Origin: Paracoccaceae bacterium
Lineage (GTDB): Bacteria > Pseudomonadota > Alphaproteobacteria > Rhodobacterales > Rhodobacteraceae
Direction: 5' to 3'
Length of the DNA: 64,000 nucleotides
Assembly (NCBI GenBank): GCA_027484915.1
Contig: JAIXSA010000105.1
Coordinates: 46,669 to 110,668, forward strand
Shown: piece by piece, positions 56,169 through 64,000 of the stretch
Position numbering within the stretch: the first letter of the stretch is position 1
Layout of the letters: the number at the start of each line of letters is the position of its first letter
Notes under the pieces: model-generated
Seen by the model: only the letters and a program-made list of their open reading frames with translations
What the model was told of the DNA's origin: nothing
Database searches by the model: none
Position numbers and translations under genes: made by a program

Positions 56169-57268
56169 CGCCGACCCCACAGGACCGGGATCACATGGCC
56201 CATTCCCTGCGCCTTGCGGCGCGGGGTCTTGGCAATGTGTGGCCGAACCCGGCGGTGGGGTGCGTCCTGGTGAAGGATGGCCTTGTGGTTGGGCGCGGCT
56301 GGACACAGCCCGGCGGGCGCCCCCACGCAGAAGTTCGCGCCTTGCAGCAAGCCGGTCCTGCCGCGCGGGGGGCAACCGCCTATGTCACGCTGGAGCCCTG
56401 CGCCCACCACGGGCAGACCCCGCCCTGCGCCGAGGCGCTGATCGCCGCCGGGGTGGCCCGCGTCGTCACGGCCCTGACCGACCCGGACCCGCGCGTGTCG
56501 GGCAAGGGGCACCGGATGCTCCACTCCGCCGGGATTGCGGTGACCGAGGGCGTCCTGACGGATGAGGCCACGCGGATTAACGCCGGCTTCCTGAAGCGGG
56601 TCACGCGCGGGCTGCCCTTCGTCACGCTGAAGCTCGCCACGACGCTGGACGGCAGGATCGCCACGGCATCGGGGGATTCCCGCTGGATCACCGGGCCCCT
56701 CTCCCGCCGCAAGGTCCACGCCCTGCGCATGTCGCACGACGCGGTCATGGTCGGTTCGGGCACGGCCCTGGCCGACGATCCCGACCTCACGGTCCGCGAG
56801 CTGGGTGCGCTGCGACAACCCGTGCGCGTTGTCCTGGACCGGCTTCTGCGCCACGATCCCGCAAGCCGTCTTGGCCGGACCGCCACTGCGGACAGCCCGG
56901 TCTGGCTACTGCATGGACCCAAAGCCCCCCAGGCCCGCCGCGCAGCATGGTCGACGACGGGGGCCAAGCTGATCGAGGTTGCCGAGGACGAGGGTGGCCT
57001 TGATCTGACCGCCGCACTCTCGGCCCTTGCGCAGAAGGGCATCACCCGTGTCCTGTGCGAAGGCGGAGGCACCCTTGCGGCAGGGCTGGTCATGGCGGGA
57101 CTTGCAGACGAACTCGCTATCTTCTCCGGCGGCGTGCTGATCGGCGCGGACGGTCGGTCCGCGCTGGGGCCGCTGGGTCTATCCGCTTTGGCCGACGCGC
57201 CGCGTCCGACATTGCGCGAAAGCCAGACGCTTGGACCCGACCTCTATTCCCTCTGGTCCCTCGTCTGA
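56165..57268 (+). CDS. ribD: Bifunctional riboflavin deaminase/reductase
   Basis: A 367-residue RibD, second and third steps of riboflavin synthesis. The N-terminal deaminase has the zinc site PHAEVRAL and [14 protein letters not shown]. The C-terminal reductase starts near residue 150 with [24 protein letters not shown] and has [13 protein letters not shown]. The start is GTG inside the end of nrdR. Its 3' end overlaps the convergent PAS-like gene by 25 bases. Other rib genes are outside the window. Confidence 0.94.
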   Translation: MTPTPQDRDHMAHSLRLAARGLGNVWPNPAVGCVLVKDGLVVGRGWTQPGGRPHAEVRALQQAGPAARGATAYVTLEPCAHHGQTPPCAEALIAAGVARVVTALTDPDPRVSGKGHRMLHSAGIAVTEGVLTDEATRINAGFLKRVTRGLPFVTLKLATTLDGRIATASGDSRWITGPLSRRKVHALRMSHDAVMVGSGTALADDPDLTVRELGALRQPVRVVLDRLLRHDPASRLGRTATADSPVWLLHGPKAPQARRAAWSTTGAKLIEVAEDEGGLDLTAALSALAQKGITRVLCEGGGTLAAGLVMAGLADELAIFSGGVLIGADGRSALGPLGLSALADAPRPTLRESQTLGPDLYSLWSLV

Positions 57269-57852
57269 CCCCGCTCGGGGATCTTGTCTTCCTCAAGCGC
57301 CGGGCTGAACGCCTCACCGGCAAGGACACTTTCGACCGCTTCGGCCACTGCTGTATGGCACTTGGCGCAGACCTCATAGACCACATGGGTGGGGTGCCGC
57401 TCGCCGATGTCGTCGCAACTGGTCCAGTCCTGCGCGCCGCCAAATCGAATGTCGCCGCAGAAGCTGCACTTGCAGTCCTTCGCATTCGGATCGTAGTGCC
57501 AGATGTTCAAGGGCGGCGAAAAGTGCCAGGCATCCTTGAGGTCGTGGACCATTAGGGCCCGTTCATCCTTCATCGGCTGGATCGTCAGCTGGTAGGACCG
57601 CGCCATGCTGGGCGAATCGCAACGATACTGGATTCGCAGCGGACGCCTGGTCTTCAGCACCGTCTCGATCAGCCGCGCCGTGATCCGGCGCGTGTCATCC
57701 CCGGCGATGTGGGCCATAAGCGATGTCGAAAGCACATGGTTCGCAAGGGCATGCTTGGCCGCATTCTGCAGGGCGAACTCATCCCATTCGCCGCCCACCC
57801 AAAGCAGCCGGAATTCGCTGTCTACAACGGCGTAGACCTGCTGGAACTTCAC
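57244..57852 (-). CDS. PAS-like domain protein with C-terminal zinc ribbon, unknown
   Basis: A 202-residue protein, not assigned to a named family. Residues about 1-110 read like a PAS fold (YAVVDSEFRLLWVGGEWDEFALQNAA, then LIETVLKTRRPLRIQYRCDSPSMARSYQLTIQP). A C-terminal part has CKCSFCGDIRFGGAQDWTSC and VYEVCAKCH, enough Cys/His for one zinc ribbon. No output domain (kinase, HTH, GGDEF) is attached. It lies between ribD and dxs and is convergent with ribD, overlapping by 25 bases. A small redox, light or zinc-sensing partner protein is possible. Confidence 0.6.
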   Translation of the reverse strand: MKFQQVYAVVDSEFRLLWVGGEWDEFALQNAAKHALANHVLSTSLMAHIAGDDTRRITARLIETVLKTRRPLRIQYRCDSPSMARSYQLTIQPMKDERALMVHDLKDAWHFSPPLNIWHYDPNAKDCKCSFCGDIRFGGAQDWTSCDDIGERHPTHVVYEVCAKCHTAVAEAVESVLAGEAFSPALEEDKIPERGQTRDQRE

Positions 57853-57963
57853 TGCTGCCGTCCTCCCGAGCGCCTTCCGACAAAGACCATAACACGGTCT
57901 GCACAGAATGGTGCGAGAAGTTTACACTTCTGCAGCTTTTTTGGACCGGAAAAACACGGACTG

Positions 57964-59901
57964 TCAGCGCAACCTGACAACCTGGGCTGTAGCGACGGGC
58001 GTCAGACTTCCGCGGGCGGTGGCGGCGATGTCGGTAGCAGCAAGGCCGGCCCAGGCATACATCTGCGTCGGGCTGGCCTGGTCGATGAAGCGGTCCGGCA
58101 GGGTCATCGTCCGCACCGGCGCGCCGTGATCCAGCTGACCGCTCATCGCCAGATGGTGCAGGACCATTGCCCCGAACCCGCCGGTCGAGCCCTGTTCAAC
58201 CGTGATCAGACTGCGGTGGTCGCGGTAAAGCCGGTCGATCAGGGCGGTGTCCAGCGGCTTGGCAAAGCGCGCGTCTGCGACGGTGACCGAAAGCCCGTCG
58301 GCTTCCAGGATGGTGGCGGCGGACAGAGCCTCGGACAGCTGGGCACCGAAGGACAGGATCGCGACATCCGTCCCCTCGCGCAGCACACGGCCCTTGCCGA
58401 TGGGTAGCGGGACGCCCCGTTCAGGCATCGCCACGCCCATGCCTTCGCCCCGCGGATAGCGCAGTGCGATGGGACCGTCGTCATGCGCGGCGGCAGTGGC
58501 AATCATGTGGACAAGGTCAGCCTCGTCCCCGGCAGCCATCACCGTCATGTTGGGCAGGTTCGCCAGGAACATCACGTCGAAGGCCCCAGCATGGGTCGCG
58601 CCGTCCTGCCCGACCAGCCCGGCCCGGTCGATGGCAAAGCGCACCGGCAGGTTCTGCAGGGCAACGTCGTGGATGATCTGGTCGTAGCCGCGCTGCAGGA
58701 AGCTGGAATAGATCGCGCAGAAGGGTCGCATGCCCCCCGCCGCCAGCCCGGCCGCAAAAGTCACGCCGTGCTGTTCGGCGATGCCCACATCGAAGACCCG
58801 CGCCGGAAAGCGCTTCTGCATCACGTCCAGGCCCGTGCCTCCCGGCATCGCCGCCGTGATCGCCACGATGCGCGGGTCGCGCGCGGCCTCGTCAGTCAGG
58901 GTCTGTCCGAAGACCGCCGTGTAGTTCGGCGCGTTCGCGGGCGTCTTGTGCTGCTTGCCGGTGGCGATGTCGAACTTGGCAACCCCGTGATACTTGTCGT
59001 CCGCGCCTTCCGCCGGGCCATAGCCCTTGCCCTTCTTCGTCACCACGTGCAGCAGCACCGGACCCTCGGCATGCGCCTGCATCGAGCGCAGGGCCTGCAG
59101 CAGCATCGGCACGTCATGGCCGTTCACGGGACCCAGATAGGAAAAGCCCAGTTTCTCGAACAGGGTGAGGCCACCCGGACGGTCGCCAACCATTTCGCGC
59201 GCGCGCCGTGCACCTTCGCGCAGGGGACCGGGCAGATGATCCTCCAACCCCTCGGCAAAGGCTTTCAGGGTGGCCAGCGGACCCTTGCTGGCGATGGAAT
59301 TCAGGTAGGTCTGCATCGCGCCCACAGGCGGGGCGATGGACATGTCGTTGTCGTTCAGGATCACGAACAGCCGCTTGCCCAAATGGCCCGCGTGGTTCAT
59401 CGCCTCATAGGCCATGCCGGCAGTGATCGCCCCGTCGCCGATGACGGCCACGGTGTCACCCACCGCCTGCCCCATCTCGCGCGCCATGGCAAAACCCAGC
59501 GCGGCACTGATCGAGGTCGAAGAATGCGCCGCCCCGAACGGATCGTACTCACTTTCCGACCGCTTGGTGAAGCCGCTGATGCCGTCGGCCTGGCGCAGGG
59601 TCAGCATCCGGTGACGCCGTCCGGTCAGGATCTTGTGCGGATAGCACTGGTGGCCCACGTCCCAGATCAGCTTGTCACGCGGGGTGTCGAAGACCGCGTG
59701 AAGCGCGACGGTAAGCTCCACCACTCCCAGCGAGGACCCAAGATGCCCGCCGGTCTGGCTGACCACCTCGATCACCTCTTGTCGCAACTCGTCGGCCAGC
59801 TGTGTCAGGTCGCGATCCGCGAGGGCCCGCAGATCTGCGGGACTGGCGACGCGGTCAAGCATCGGCTTGGGGGAAAGGGCGGCGGAACCGGGCGCGGTCA
59901 T
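57964..59901 (-). CDS. dxs: 1-deoxy-D-xylulose-5-phosphate synthase
   Basis: A 645-residue thiamine-diphosphate enzyme condensing pyruvate and glyceraldehyde 3-phosphate, the first step of the MEP isoprenoid pathway that feeds carotenoid and bacteriochlorophyll phytyl tails. [18 protein letters not shown] through ILNDNDMSI is the ThDP site, and [15 protein letters not shown] carries the catalytic Glu. In Rhodobacter a dxs copy follows puf, and here it follows pufX by 171 bases with a terminator between. The ATG at 59901 has an AGGAGG site. Confidence 0.95.
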   Translation of the reverse strand: MTAPGSAALSPKPMLDRVASPADLRALADRDLTQLADELRQEVIEVVSQTGGHLGSSLGVVELTVALHAVFDTPRDKLIWDVGHQCYPHKILTGRRHRMLTLRQADGISGFTKRSESEYDPFGAAHSSTSISAALGFAMAREMGQAVGDTVAVIGDGAITAGMAYEAMNHAGHLGKRLFVILNDNDMSIAPPVGAMQTYLNSIASKGPLATLKAFAEGLEDHLPGPLREGARRAREMVGDRPGGLTLFEKLGFSYLGPVNGHDVPMLLQALRSMQAHAEGPVLLHVVTKKGKGYGPAEGADDKYHGVAKFDIATGKQHKTPANAPNYTAVFGQTLTDEAARDPRIVAITAAMPGGTGLDVMQKRFPARVFDVGIAEQHGVTFAAGLAAGGMRPFCAIYSSFLQRGYDQIIHDVALQNLPVRFAIDRAGLVGQDGATHAGAFDVMFLANLPNMTVMAAGDEADLVHMIATAAAHDDGPIALRYPRGEGMGVAMPERGVPLPIGKGRVLREGTDVAILSFGAQLSEALSAATILEADGLSVTVADARFAKPLDTALIDRLYRDHRSLITVEQGSTGGFGAMVLHHLAMSGQLDHGAPVRTMTLPDRFIDQASPTQMYAWAGLAATDIAATARGSLTPVATAQVVRLR

Positions 59902-59923
59902 GGCGGCCTCCTAGGGTCAAAAG

Positions 59924-59951
59924 GTGCCGTGTGGGGTTGGCCACACGGCAC
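59924..59951 (-). terminator. Terminator between pufX and dxs
   Basis: GTGCCGTGTGG (59924-59934) and CCACACGGCAC (59941-59951) form a perfect 11-base-pair stem with a 6-base loop. On the minus strand it is followed by CTTTTG. It lies 120 bases after pufX and 22 before the dxs start, so it can end the puf transcript while letting some read-through reach dxs. Confidence 0.85.
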
Positions 59952-60072
59952 AAGTGCCTGTCGTCCGACAGGAAGGGAACCGGGGCCCGGAGGTCCCGAC
60001 ATCCGGACCCGTGGGAGGGTCAGGATCGCAATGCGCGGGCGCGGGGGCTTCGAAACCCAGCGCCCGCAAGTT

Positions 60073-60300
60073 TCAGGCCAGATGCTCGACCAGCAGCGGC
60101 GCTTCAAGCGAGCTCTGGTAGGGCGACGGCGTCTGACGGCTTTCCTCGGGCAGAAGCAGGCCCACCAGATAGATCGCCCAGACAAAGAGAGTGATGGCGA
60201 TGACGAAGGCGGCAGCGTAACCGGCCCCCTTCAGCATCTGGCCAAGGCTCCAGAACACCAGGCTGGTCTGCTTGCTTTCTTCGAAGTAATCGTTCGGCAT
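60073..60300 (-). CDS. pufX: PufX, reaction-centre/LH1 core complex organiser
   Basis: A 75-residue single-span membrane protein. NDYFEESKQTSLVFWSLGQMLKGAGYAAAFVIAITLFVWAIYLVGLLLP: the cytoplasmic N-terminus, then a Gly/Ala-rich helix start (KGAGYAAAF), then the span, then a short periplasmic tail. PufX opens the LH1 ring for quinone exchange and is diagnostic for Rhodobacter-type organisms. The ATG at 60300 has GGAGAGG upstream, 11 bases after the pufM stop. Sequence identity in the family is low; position makes the call secure. Confidence 0.88.
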   Translation of the reverse strand: MPNDYFEESKQTSLVFWSLGQMLKGAGYAAAFVIAITLFVWAIYLVGLLLPEESRQTPSPYQSSLEAPLLVEHLA

Positions 60301-60311
60301 TTCGACCTCTC

Positions 60312-61235
60312 CTATTGCAACGGCGCGTAGCCGTGCTCCTGTGCCCAGACGTACCAGTTGTCGACGACCGTGCCGGTCAGCAGGATGCCGATGCCGCCGG
60401 TCAGCGTGACCAGCACCGCAAACCACCAGGCCCAGCGGTGGATCCCTTCCATCGTCGCGTTGAACCCCATGGTCCAGCGCCAGAAGAGAGCGGCCCGCTC
60501 GGACGCAGTGCCACGGTCGGCGATCTGCTCAAGTTCCCGGTCGCCACCAAAGCGGCTCACGGCCAGGATCGTCGCCCCGTGCATCGCGAACAACAGGGCC
60601 GATCCGTACAGGAAGGCGATGCTGAGGGCGTGGAACGGGTTGTAGAACAGGTTGCCGTAGGTGAGGCTGAAGTTGTTGGTCCAGTCGAGGTGGCTGAAGA
60701 TGCCGTAAGGCACGGCGTGGCTCCAGGAGCCCATCAGGATTGGACGGAACAGGCCCAGCACCAGGAAAAGCCAGATCGCGCTGGCGAAGGCCCAGCTCAC
60801 GTGCTTGCCCATGCCCAGAGCCTGGGCGCGAAGGTAGGTGCGGACCCACCAGGCACAGACGCTGACCAGAAGGAAGAAGCTCGCGATGATCCAGGCACCG
60901 CCCTCGCCCAGCGGGGCGAAGCCCAGGCCGTATTCCTCGGCCGGGGGTTCCAGGCTGAACCAGAAGAGGTCGCGCAGGAACACGGCCGGGTTGTAGCCCG
61001 CCAGGTGCCAGTACCACAGGCCCACGGTGACGAACCAGGCCAAGCCGGCCGCCAGCGAGATCACCCCCATCGTGCCCAGATAGACGGGCCCGAGTTGGGC
61101 GTTGCCGAACCAGCCGGCCAGGTTCGAGAAGCCTGCCCCCGAGGTGCGGTTCGACAGCTCGACGTTTTCCGTCAGCCCCATTTCCGGGGCGCCCCGTACC
61201 TGCACCTGGGTGAAGATGTTCTGATACTCAGCCAT
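60312..61235 (-). CDS. pufM: Photosynthetic reaction centre M subunit
   Basis: A 307-residue M subunit with five membrane helices. [41 protein letters not shown] carries the special-pair His and the iron-ligand His and Glu; [22 protein letters not shown] carries the quinone-side and second iron His. It binds the bacteriochlorophyll dimer, bacteriopheophytin and QA together with PufL. Length is standard. The intact pufL would end inside its first codons; in this sequence pufL instead stops early (see pufL). Confidence 0.96.
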   Translation of the reverse strand: MAEYQNIFTQVQVRGAPEMGLTENVELSNRTSGAGFSNLAGWFGNAQLGPVYLGTMGVISLAAGLAWFVTVGLWYWHLAGYNPAVFLRDLFWFSLEPPAEEYGLGFAPLGEGGAWIIASFFLLVSVCAWWVRTYLRAQALGMGKHVSWAFASAIWLFLVLGLFRPILMGSWSHAVPYGIFSHLDWTNNFSLTYGNLFYNPFHALSIAFLYGSALLFAMHGATILAVSRFGGDRELEQIADRGTASERAALFWRWTMGFNATMEGIHRWAWWFAVLVTLTGGIGILLTGTVVDNWYVWAQEHGYAPLQ

Positions 61236-61278
61236 TTACGCCTCCCGCGATATCGGCCCACCACGGCAGCTGCAGCCA

Positions 61279-62076
61279 CTAGTCCCACCAGACGACCCAC
61301 TGGTCGAACCAGACCGTGCCAGAGATCACGATGCAGACCGCCGACCAGAAACCGGCGTTCAGCGCCAGAAGCAGGCCCAGACGGTGGATGCCCAGCGTGC
61401 CGACCGAGTATCCGATGAGGTCACGGAAGTAGGTGTCCTCGTGGTCCGGGGTCCGCATTTCCTTGCCCTTCTCGGGATTGGCCGCCGACAGGATCAGCGC
61501 CCCGTGCAGGGCAAGCGCCAGCGCGTTGGTGAAGAAGAAGCTCACCGCGATCATGTGCGCCGGGTTGTAGTGGAAGTTGCCGTAGGTGTAGACCGGGTTC
61601 GACACCCAATCGAGGTGCGTCCAGATCCCGTAGGGGAAGGCATAACCCCAAGAGCCCATGAGCACCGGGCGGATCACCACCAGGGTGACATAGGCGAAGA
61701 TCGCCATGCCGAAGGCGAAGGGTATATGATAGCCGATACCCAACTTGCGGCAGATCTCGACTTCGCGCAGCGCCCAGGAAACAAAGGCTCCAATCGCGCA
61801 GATCGTGACGATTTGCCAAAGCCCGCCCTCACGAAGCGGTGCCATTGCCAGGCCCATTTCCACAGGCGGCGGGTTGATCGAAATCAGCCAGGGGTTCCAG
61901 GTTCCCTGCAGCACGGCACCATACAGGATCAGCATGGTGCCAAGCGCGGCGAAGAAAAAAGTCAGGACACCAAAGAACCCAACGTAGAAGGGGCCGACCC
62001 AGAAGTCGAATAGGTTGCCCCCGATCAGCGTGCCCCCCGGCACGCGGTATTTCCGTTCGAAGCTGAGCAGTGCCAT
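61279..62076 (-). CDS. pufL: Photosynthetic reaction centre L subunit, ended early by an in-frame TAG
   Basis: The reading frame gives 265 residues. It has the five helices and the ligands ([31 protein letters not shown] with two His, [22 protein letters not shown] with the third). The stop is TAG at 61279-61281. Past it the same frame reads [16 protein letters not shown], then TGA at 61228-61230, overlapping the pufM start; this is the tail of R. sphaeroides PufL, where the TAG position is Trp265. So 282 residues are expected and a G-to-A change has made TGG into TAG. Loss would remove the last 17 residues on the periplasmic side. A sequencing error, a real lesion or read-through all remain possible. 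Confidence 0.9.
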   Translation of the reverse strand: MALLSFERKYRVPGGTLIGGNLFDFWVGPFYVGFFGVLTFFFAALGTMLILYGAVLQGTWNPWLISINPPPVEMGLAMAPLREGGLWQIVTICAIGAFVSWALREVEICRKLGIGYHIPFAFGMAIFAYVTLVVIRPVLMGSWGYAFPYGIWTHLDWVSNPVYTYGNFHYNPAHMIAVSFFFTNALALALHGALILSAANPEKGKEMRTPDHEDTYFRDLIGYSVGTLGIHRLGLLLALNAGFWSAVCIVISGTVWFDQWVVWWD

Positions 62077-62163
62077 GCTTCCCTCTCGCTTTTTTTCCGG
62101 TCGATGCCGCCGTCGGGCGCGGGCGGAGGGCAGGCCGGAGGTGTGTCAGACGTCAGGTTGCCA

Positions 62164-62192
62164 GGGGCGGCGGGCAAAAGCTGCGCCGCCCC
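62164..62192 (-). terminator. Intercistronic hairpin between pufA and pufL
   Basis: GGGGCGGCG (62164-62172) and CGCCGCCCC (62184-62192) form a perfect 9-base-pair stem with an 11-base loop, 18 bases after the pufA stop. In Rhodobacter a hairpin here protects the pufBA segment from 3' decay and gives the excess of LH1 over reaction-centre mRNA. Confidence 0.85.
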
Positions 62193-62209
62193 CGACGATG
62201 TGTAGGACC

Positions 62210-62398
62210 TTATTCGCTGGCAGGAGCTTCCGCCGCGACGTAGCCATGCTTGGCGGCCGCGATGTCAAACCAGTTGTAGGCCGGCGTGCTGAGCAGCACG
62301 AGGTGGATCATTGCCGCCAAGAGGAACAGGAACACGCCCTGTGCCACGAAGACGCGACGAGGATCGAAGATGAGCCAGATTTTGTAGAACTTGGACAT
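62210..62398 (-). CDS. pufA: Light-harvesting 1 alpha polypeptide
   Basis: A 62-residue LH1 alpha: [43 protein letters not shown]. One membrane span contains the bacteriochlorophyll-binding His ([11 protein letters not shown]), and W8 and the DPRR motif sit at the cytoplasmic face. It forms rings with PufB around the reaction centre. The ATG at 62398 has AGGAGGAACG upstream and lies 13 bases after the pufB stop. Confidence 0.95.
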   Translation of the reverse strand: MSKFYKIWLIFDPRRVFVAQGVFLFLLAAMIHLVLLSTPAYNWFDIAAAKHGYVAAEAPASE

Positions 62399-62411
62399 TT
62401 ATCGTTCCTCC

Positions 62412-62561
62412 TCAGAACCACGGACGCCAGATGTACACCGCCAGATGAGCGACGACGGCAATGACCACGAAAAGCCAAAGCCCGCTCATGTAGACGGAGT
62501 GCAGTTCTTGCGCCTGCTCGTCGGTGAGACCTGTGAAACTCAGGTCGGATTTATCAGCCAT
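62412..62561 (-). CDS. pufB: Light-harvesting 1 beta polypeptide
   Basis: A 49-residue LH1 beta: [44 protein letters not shown]. The conserved SGLW and the bacteriochlorophyll-ligand His in [13 protein letters not shown] are intact, with the second His at ELHSVY. The ATG at 62561 has GGAGGATAGA upstream; the longer frame to 62594 is not needed. It pairs with PufA in LH1. Confidence 0.95.
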   Translation of the reverse strand: MADKSDLSFTGLTDEQAQELHSVYMSGLWLFVVIAVVAHLAVYIWRPWF

Positions 62562-62728
62562 TCTATCCTCCGGATTGGCAGACTGACGCCGCATCCCCTG
62601 CGGCTGGGTTCACGGGGCAGCGGACTGCTGCACCGTCTGGTCCGGAAAGGCCGGGGTTCCCCCCGCCCTCCCCGAAGGCTTCACCGGACGGGCGGGCGCA
62701 CCGCGTCGGGTCTTAAGGCTCCGCCCTT
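62562..62728 (-). other. pufQ-pufB intercistronic region
   Basis: 167 bases without a gene. TCCGCCC/GGGCGGA (62720-62739) makes a hairpin at the very end of pufQ, and a GC-rich run of short repeats around 62640-62700 can form others. In Rhodobacter this region carries RNA processing sites that free the stable pufBA messenger. Confidence 0.5.
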
Positions 62729-62962
62729 TCAGGGGCGGAAGATCGAGGGCGTGATCTCCTCGGCGTCGCGCAGCGCGCGCGCCAGGGGACCTTGCGCCGG
62801 AATGTGCATGTGGCGGAGAGCCGAGCCGAGCCAGACCAGGCACTGCACCGGCAGCGCGAGGATCAGGATCAGCGCGAAGTAGGTCGTGTATTCGGCCTTC
62901 GGCGTGCGCTTGTGATGCGCCGTCTTCAGCTGAACGTGGCTGATGTAGCTCTGGTCGCTCAT
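62729..62962 (-). CDS. pufQ: PufQ, bacteriochlorophyll biosynthesis regulator/carrier
   Basis: A 77-residue small membrane protein: a polar N-terminus ([26 protein letters not shown]), one membrane helix ([19 protein letters not shown]), then a short tail. It matches PufQ, needed for normal bacteriochlorophyll formation. The start at 62962 overlaps the bchZ stop as ATGA. In Rhodobacter an oxygen-controlled puf promoter lies upstream, within or near bchZ, which was not pinpointed here. Confidence 0.9.
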   Translation of the reverse strand: MSDQSYISHVQLKTAHHKRTPKAEYTTYFALILILALPVQCLVWLGSALRHMHIPAQGPLARALRDAEEITPSIFRP

Positions 62963-64000
62963 GATCTCTCTCCCCCTTTGACCCCTGCGGCGTTGCCGCC
63001 CGCCAGGGGTTCGACGAATTCCAGGATGACCCGCTCGGCCCCTTGGTCGAGCGCGGTCTTTTCAGCCGCATCGCGCAGGGTGCGCGCAGCGGAAATGCGG
63101 GTCAGCACCGGGTGCTGCTGCAGGATGCGGTCCAGCGCGAGTTGCGCGTCGGTATCCCACGGCATGTCGCGGCGCAGCGTCGTGGGCGTGGCCGCCGCGC
63201 TGTCCATCTCGCTGCCCAGCGGCAGGATGTGGAACAGCGCATCGAACAACCCGTTGCAGACTTCCTGCAGCAGGTAGACCGCACCCGCATAGCCCATGAA
63301 CGGCGTCCCCGTGGCGCGACGGATCGCGGCGCCCGGGAAGCTCGCGGGGATAAAGCTGGGGGCTGGTCCGTGCCCACCCTTCAGCTCCGCCAGGTACATC
63401 TTCTCGTTGATCGACCCCATCACGATCAGCGGCCGGTGCTGCTTCATCAGCGCCCTGACGCCCTCGTTGTTGGTCTTCTGCCCCGCGAGCCTGGGCACCG
63501 CTAAGGCGCAAGGCAGGCCGAGGTCTTCCTCCAGATACTTCCGGATGCCGCGTGTGTAGGTCTCGTTCGCGACGATGGCGAAGCTGGCCGTCGCGAAGAA
63601 GTCCTGCGTGACCGAACGCCAGAGGTCCCAAAGCGGCTTCAGCGTCGAATGCTTCTCGCGTTCGATGAACGGTTCCGGGTCCAGCCCCAGCATCTCGCCC
63701 AGCGTCCGCAGGAACAGGGTTGTCGATTCCAGCCCGATGGGCGCCTGCAGGTAGGGCTTGCCCAGACATTCGGCGAGGCCACGGCCAAACTCGCGATACA
63801 TCACCACGTTGGCGTCAGCATTCACCAGGTTCCGCATCTCGGCCAAGTGCGCCCCAAGCGGCATCACCATGTTGATCTCGGCCCCGATCCCTTCGACCAG
63901 CCGCCGAATTTCCGCCAGGTCCGAGGGCATGTTGAACGTGCCGTACATCGGCCCCAAGATGTTGACCCGCGGCTTTGACCCTTCCGGGCGAGGCGCTTCC
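62959..64000 (-). CDS. bchZ: Chlorophyllide reductase subunit Z (C-terminal part, cut by window end)
   Basis: The C-terminal 346 or so codons of BchZ, a nitrogenase-like subunit that with BchX and BchY reduces ring B of chlorophyllide. The visible start is [34 protein letters not shown], followed by [23 protein letters not shown], then [31 protein letters not shown] and [29 protein letters not shown]. The start of the gene lies beyond base 64000. The order bchZ-pufQ is the usual bchCXYZ-puf superoperon arrangement. Confidence 0.95.
   Translation of the reverse strand, partial: EAPRPEGSKPRVNILGPMYGTFNMPSDLAEIRRLVEGIGAEINMVMPLGAHLAEMRNLVNADANVVMYREFGRGLAECLGKPYLQAPIGLESTTLFLRTLGEMLGLDPEPFIEREKHSTLKPLWDLWRSVTQDFFATASFAIVANETYTRGIRKYLEEDLGLPCALAVPRLAGQKTNNEGVRALMKQHRPLIVMGSINEKMYLAELKGGHGPAPSFIPASFPGAAIRRATGTPFMGYAGAVYLLQEVCNGLFDALFHILPLGSEMDSAAATPTTLRRDMPWDTDAQLALDRILQQHPVLTRISAARTLRDAAEKTALDQGAERVILEFVEPLAGGNAAGVKGGERS

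Noticed and set aside
61279..62076. Natural short form of PufL
   Set aside because: The in-frame continuation matches the family's C-terminus and ends at the canonical pufM overlap, so the TAG is more simply a substitution of a Trp codon than an evolved end.

Overview
The window is a GC-rich, gene-dense chromosomal segment of a purple non-sulfur alphaproteobacterium of the Rhodobacter group (Rhodobacterales). The right end carries bchZ-pufQBALMX-dxs, the reaction-centre and LH1 operon with a pufX gene, which is known only from Rhodobacter-type phototrophs. Housekeeping pairs such as secG-pyrG, dnaG-rpoD, nrdR-ribD and hflK-hflC fit the same lineage. No rRNA, tRNA, CRISPR array, insertion sequence or prophage was seen.

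Layout. 1-10 kb: an amidase, then a nonulosonic (sialic-type) acid locus. neuA lies on + and an overlapping gene string lies on - (neuB, GT25-like, KpsS-like, GT8-like, neuC, and two Kdo-transferase-like GT30 genes). 10-17 kb: small housekeeping genes (thpR, a histone-deacetylase homologue, gpx, Nudix, DUF1178, MarR, sdhE, an aminotransferase, a 2Fe-2S ferredoxin) and a stand-alone piece of the error-prone polymerase DnaE2. 17-25 kb: DegP-like protease, DUF2065, HflC and HflK, then glutathione reductase, rpiA and an EF-hand protein. 24-34 kb: two tandem glutathione transferases coupled to sdaA, an EamA exporter, thiamine pyrophosphokinase, a large disordered protein, purA and secG. 34-38 kb: pyrG with an unusual leader, a low-GC orphan gene, a META-domain protein and TerC. 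38-50 kb: rlmJ, a TerB-like gene, a PhnD-like protein, a polar amino acid/amine ABC transporter with two binding proteins, and a gamma-glutamylation (Puu-like) catabolic operon. 50-58 kb: dnaG-rpoD, small unknowns, nrdR-ribD. 58-64 kb: dxs and the puf operon.

How parts work together. NeuC, NeuB and NeuA would make a CMP-activated nonulosonic acid for the neighbouring transferases. The ABC transporter and the two glutamine-synthetase-like genes share a TGATCAAATTA motif upstream, so uptake and glutamylation of an amine may be co-regulated. dxs supplies isoprenoid precursors for the pigments bound by the puf proteins.

Most notable observations. (1) pufL has an in-frame TAG at codon 266 where the family has Trp. 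The frame then continues for 16 conserved codons to the normal stop overlapping pufM. (2) The pyrG 5' region has a promoter-proximal segment complementary to its own Shine-Dalgarno, followed by a TTG start, an arrangement like the CTP-sensed pyrC control of enterobacteria. (3) Two GT30 genes sit inside the sialic-acid locus. (4) Two families of dispersed palindromic elements occur at gene ends.
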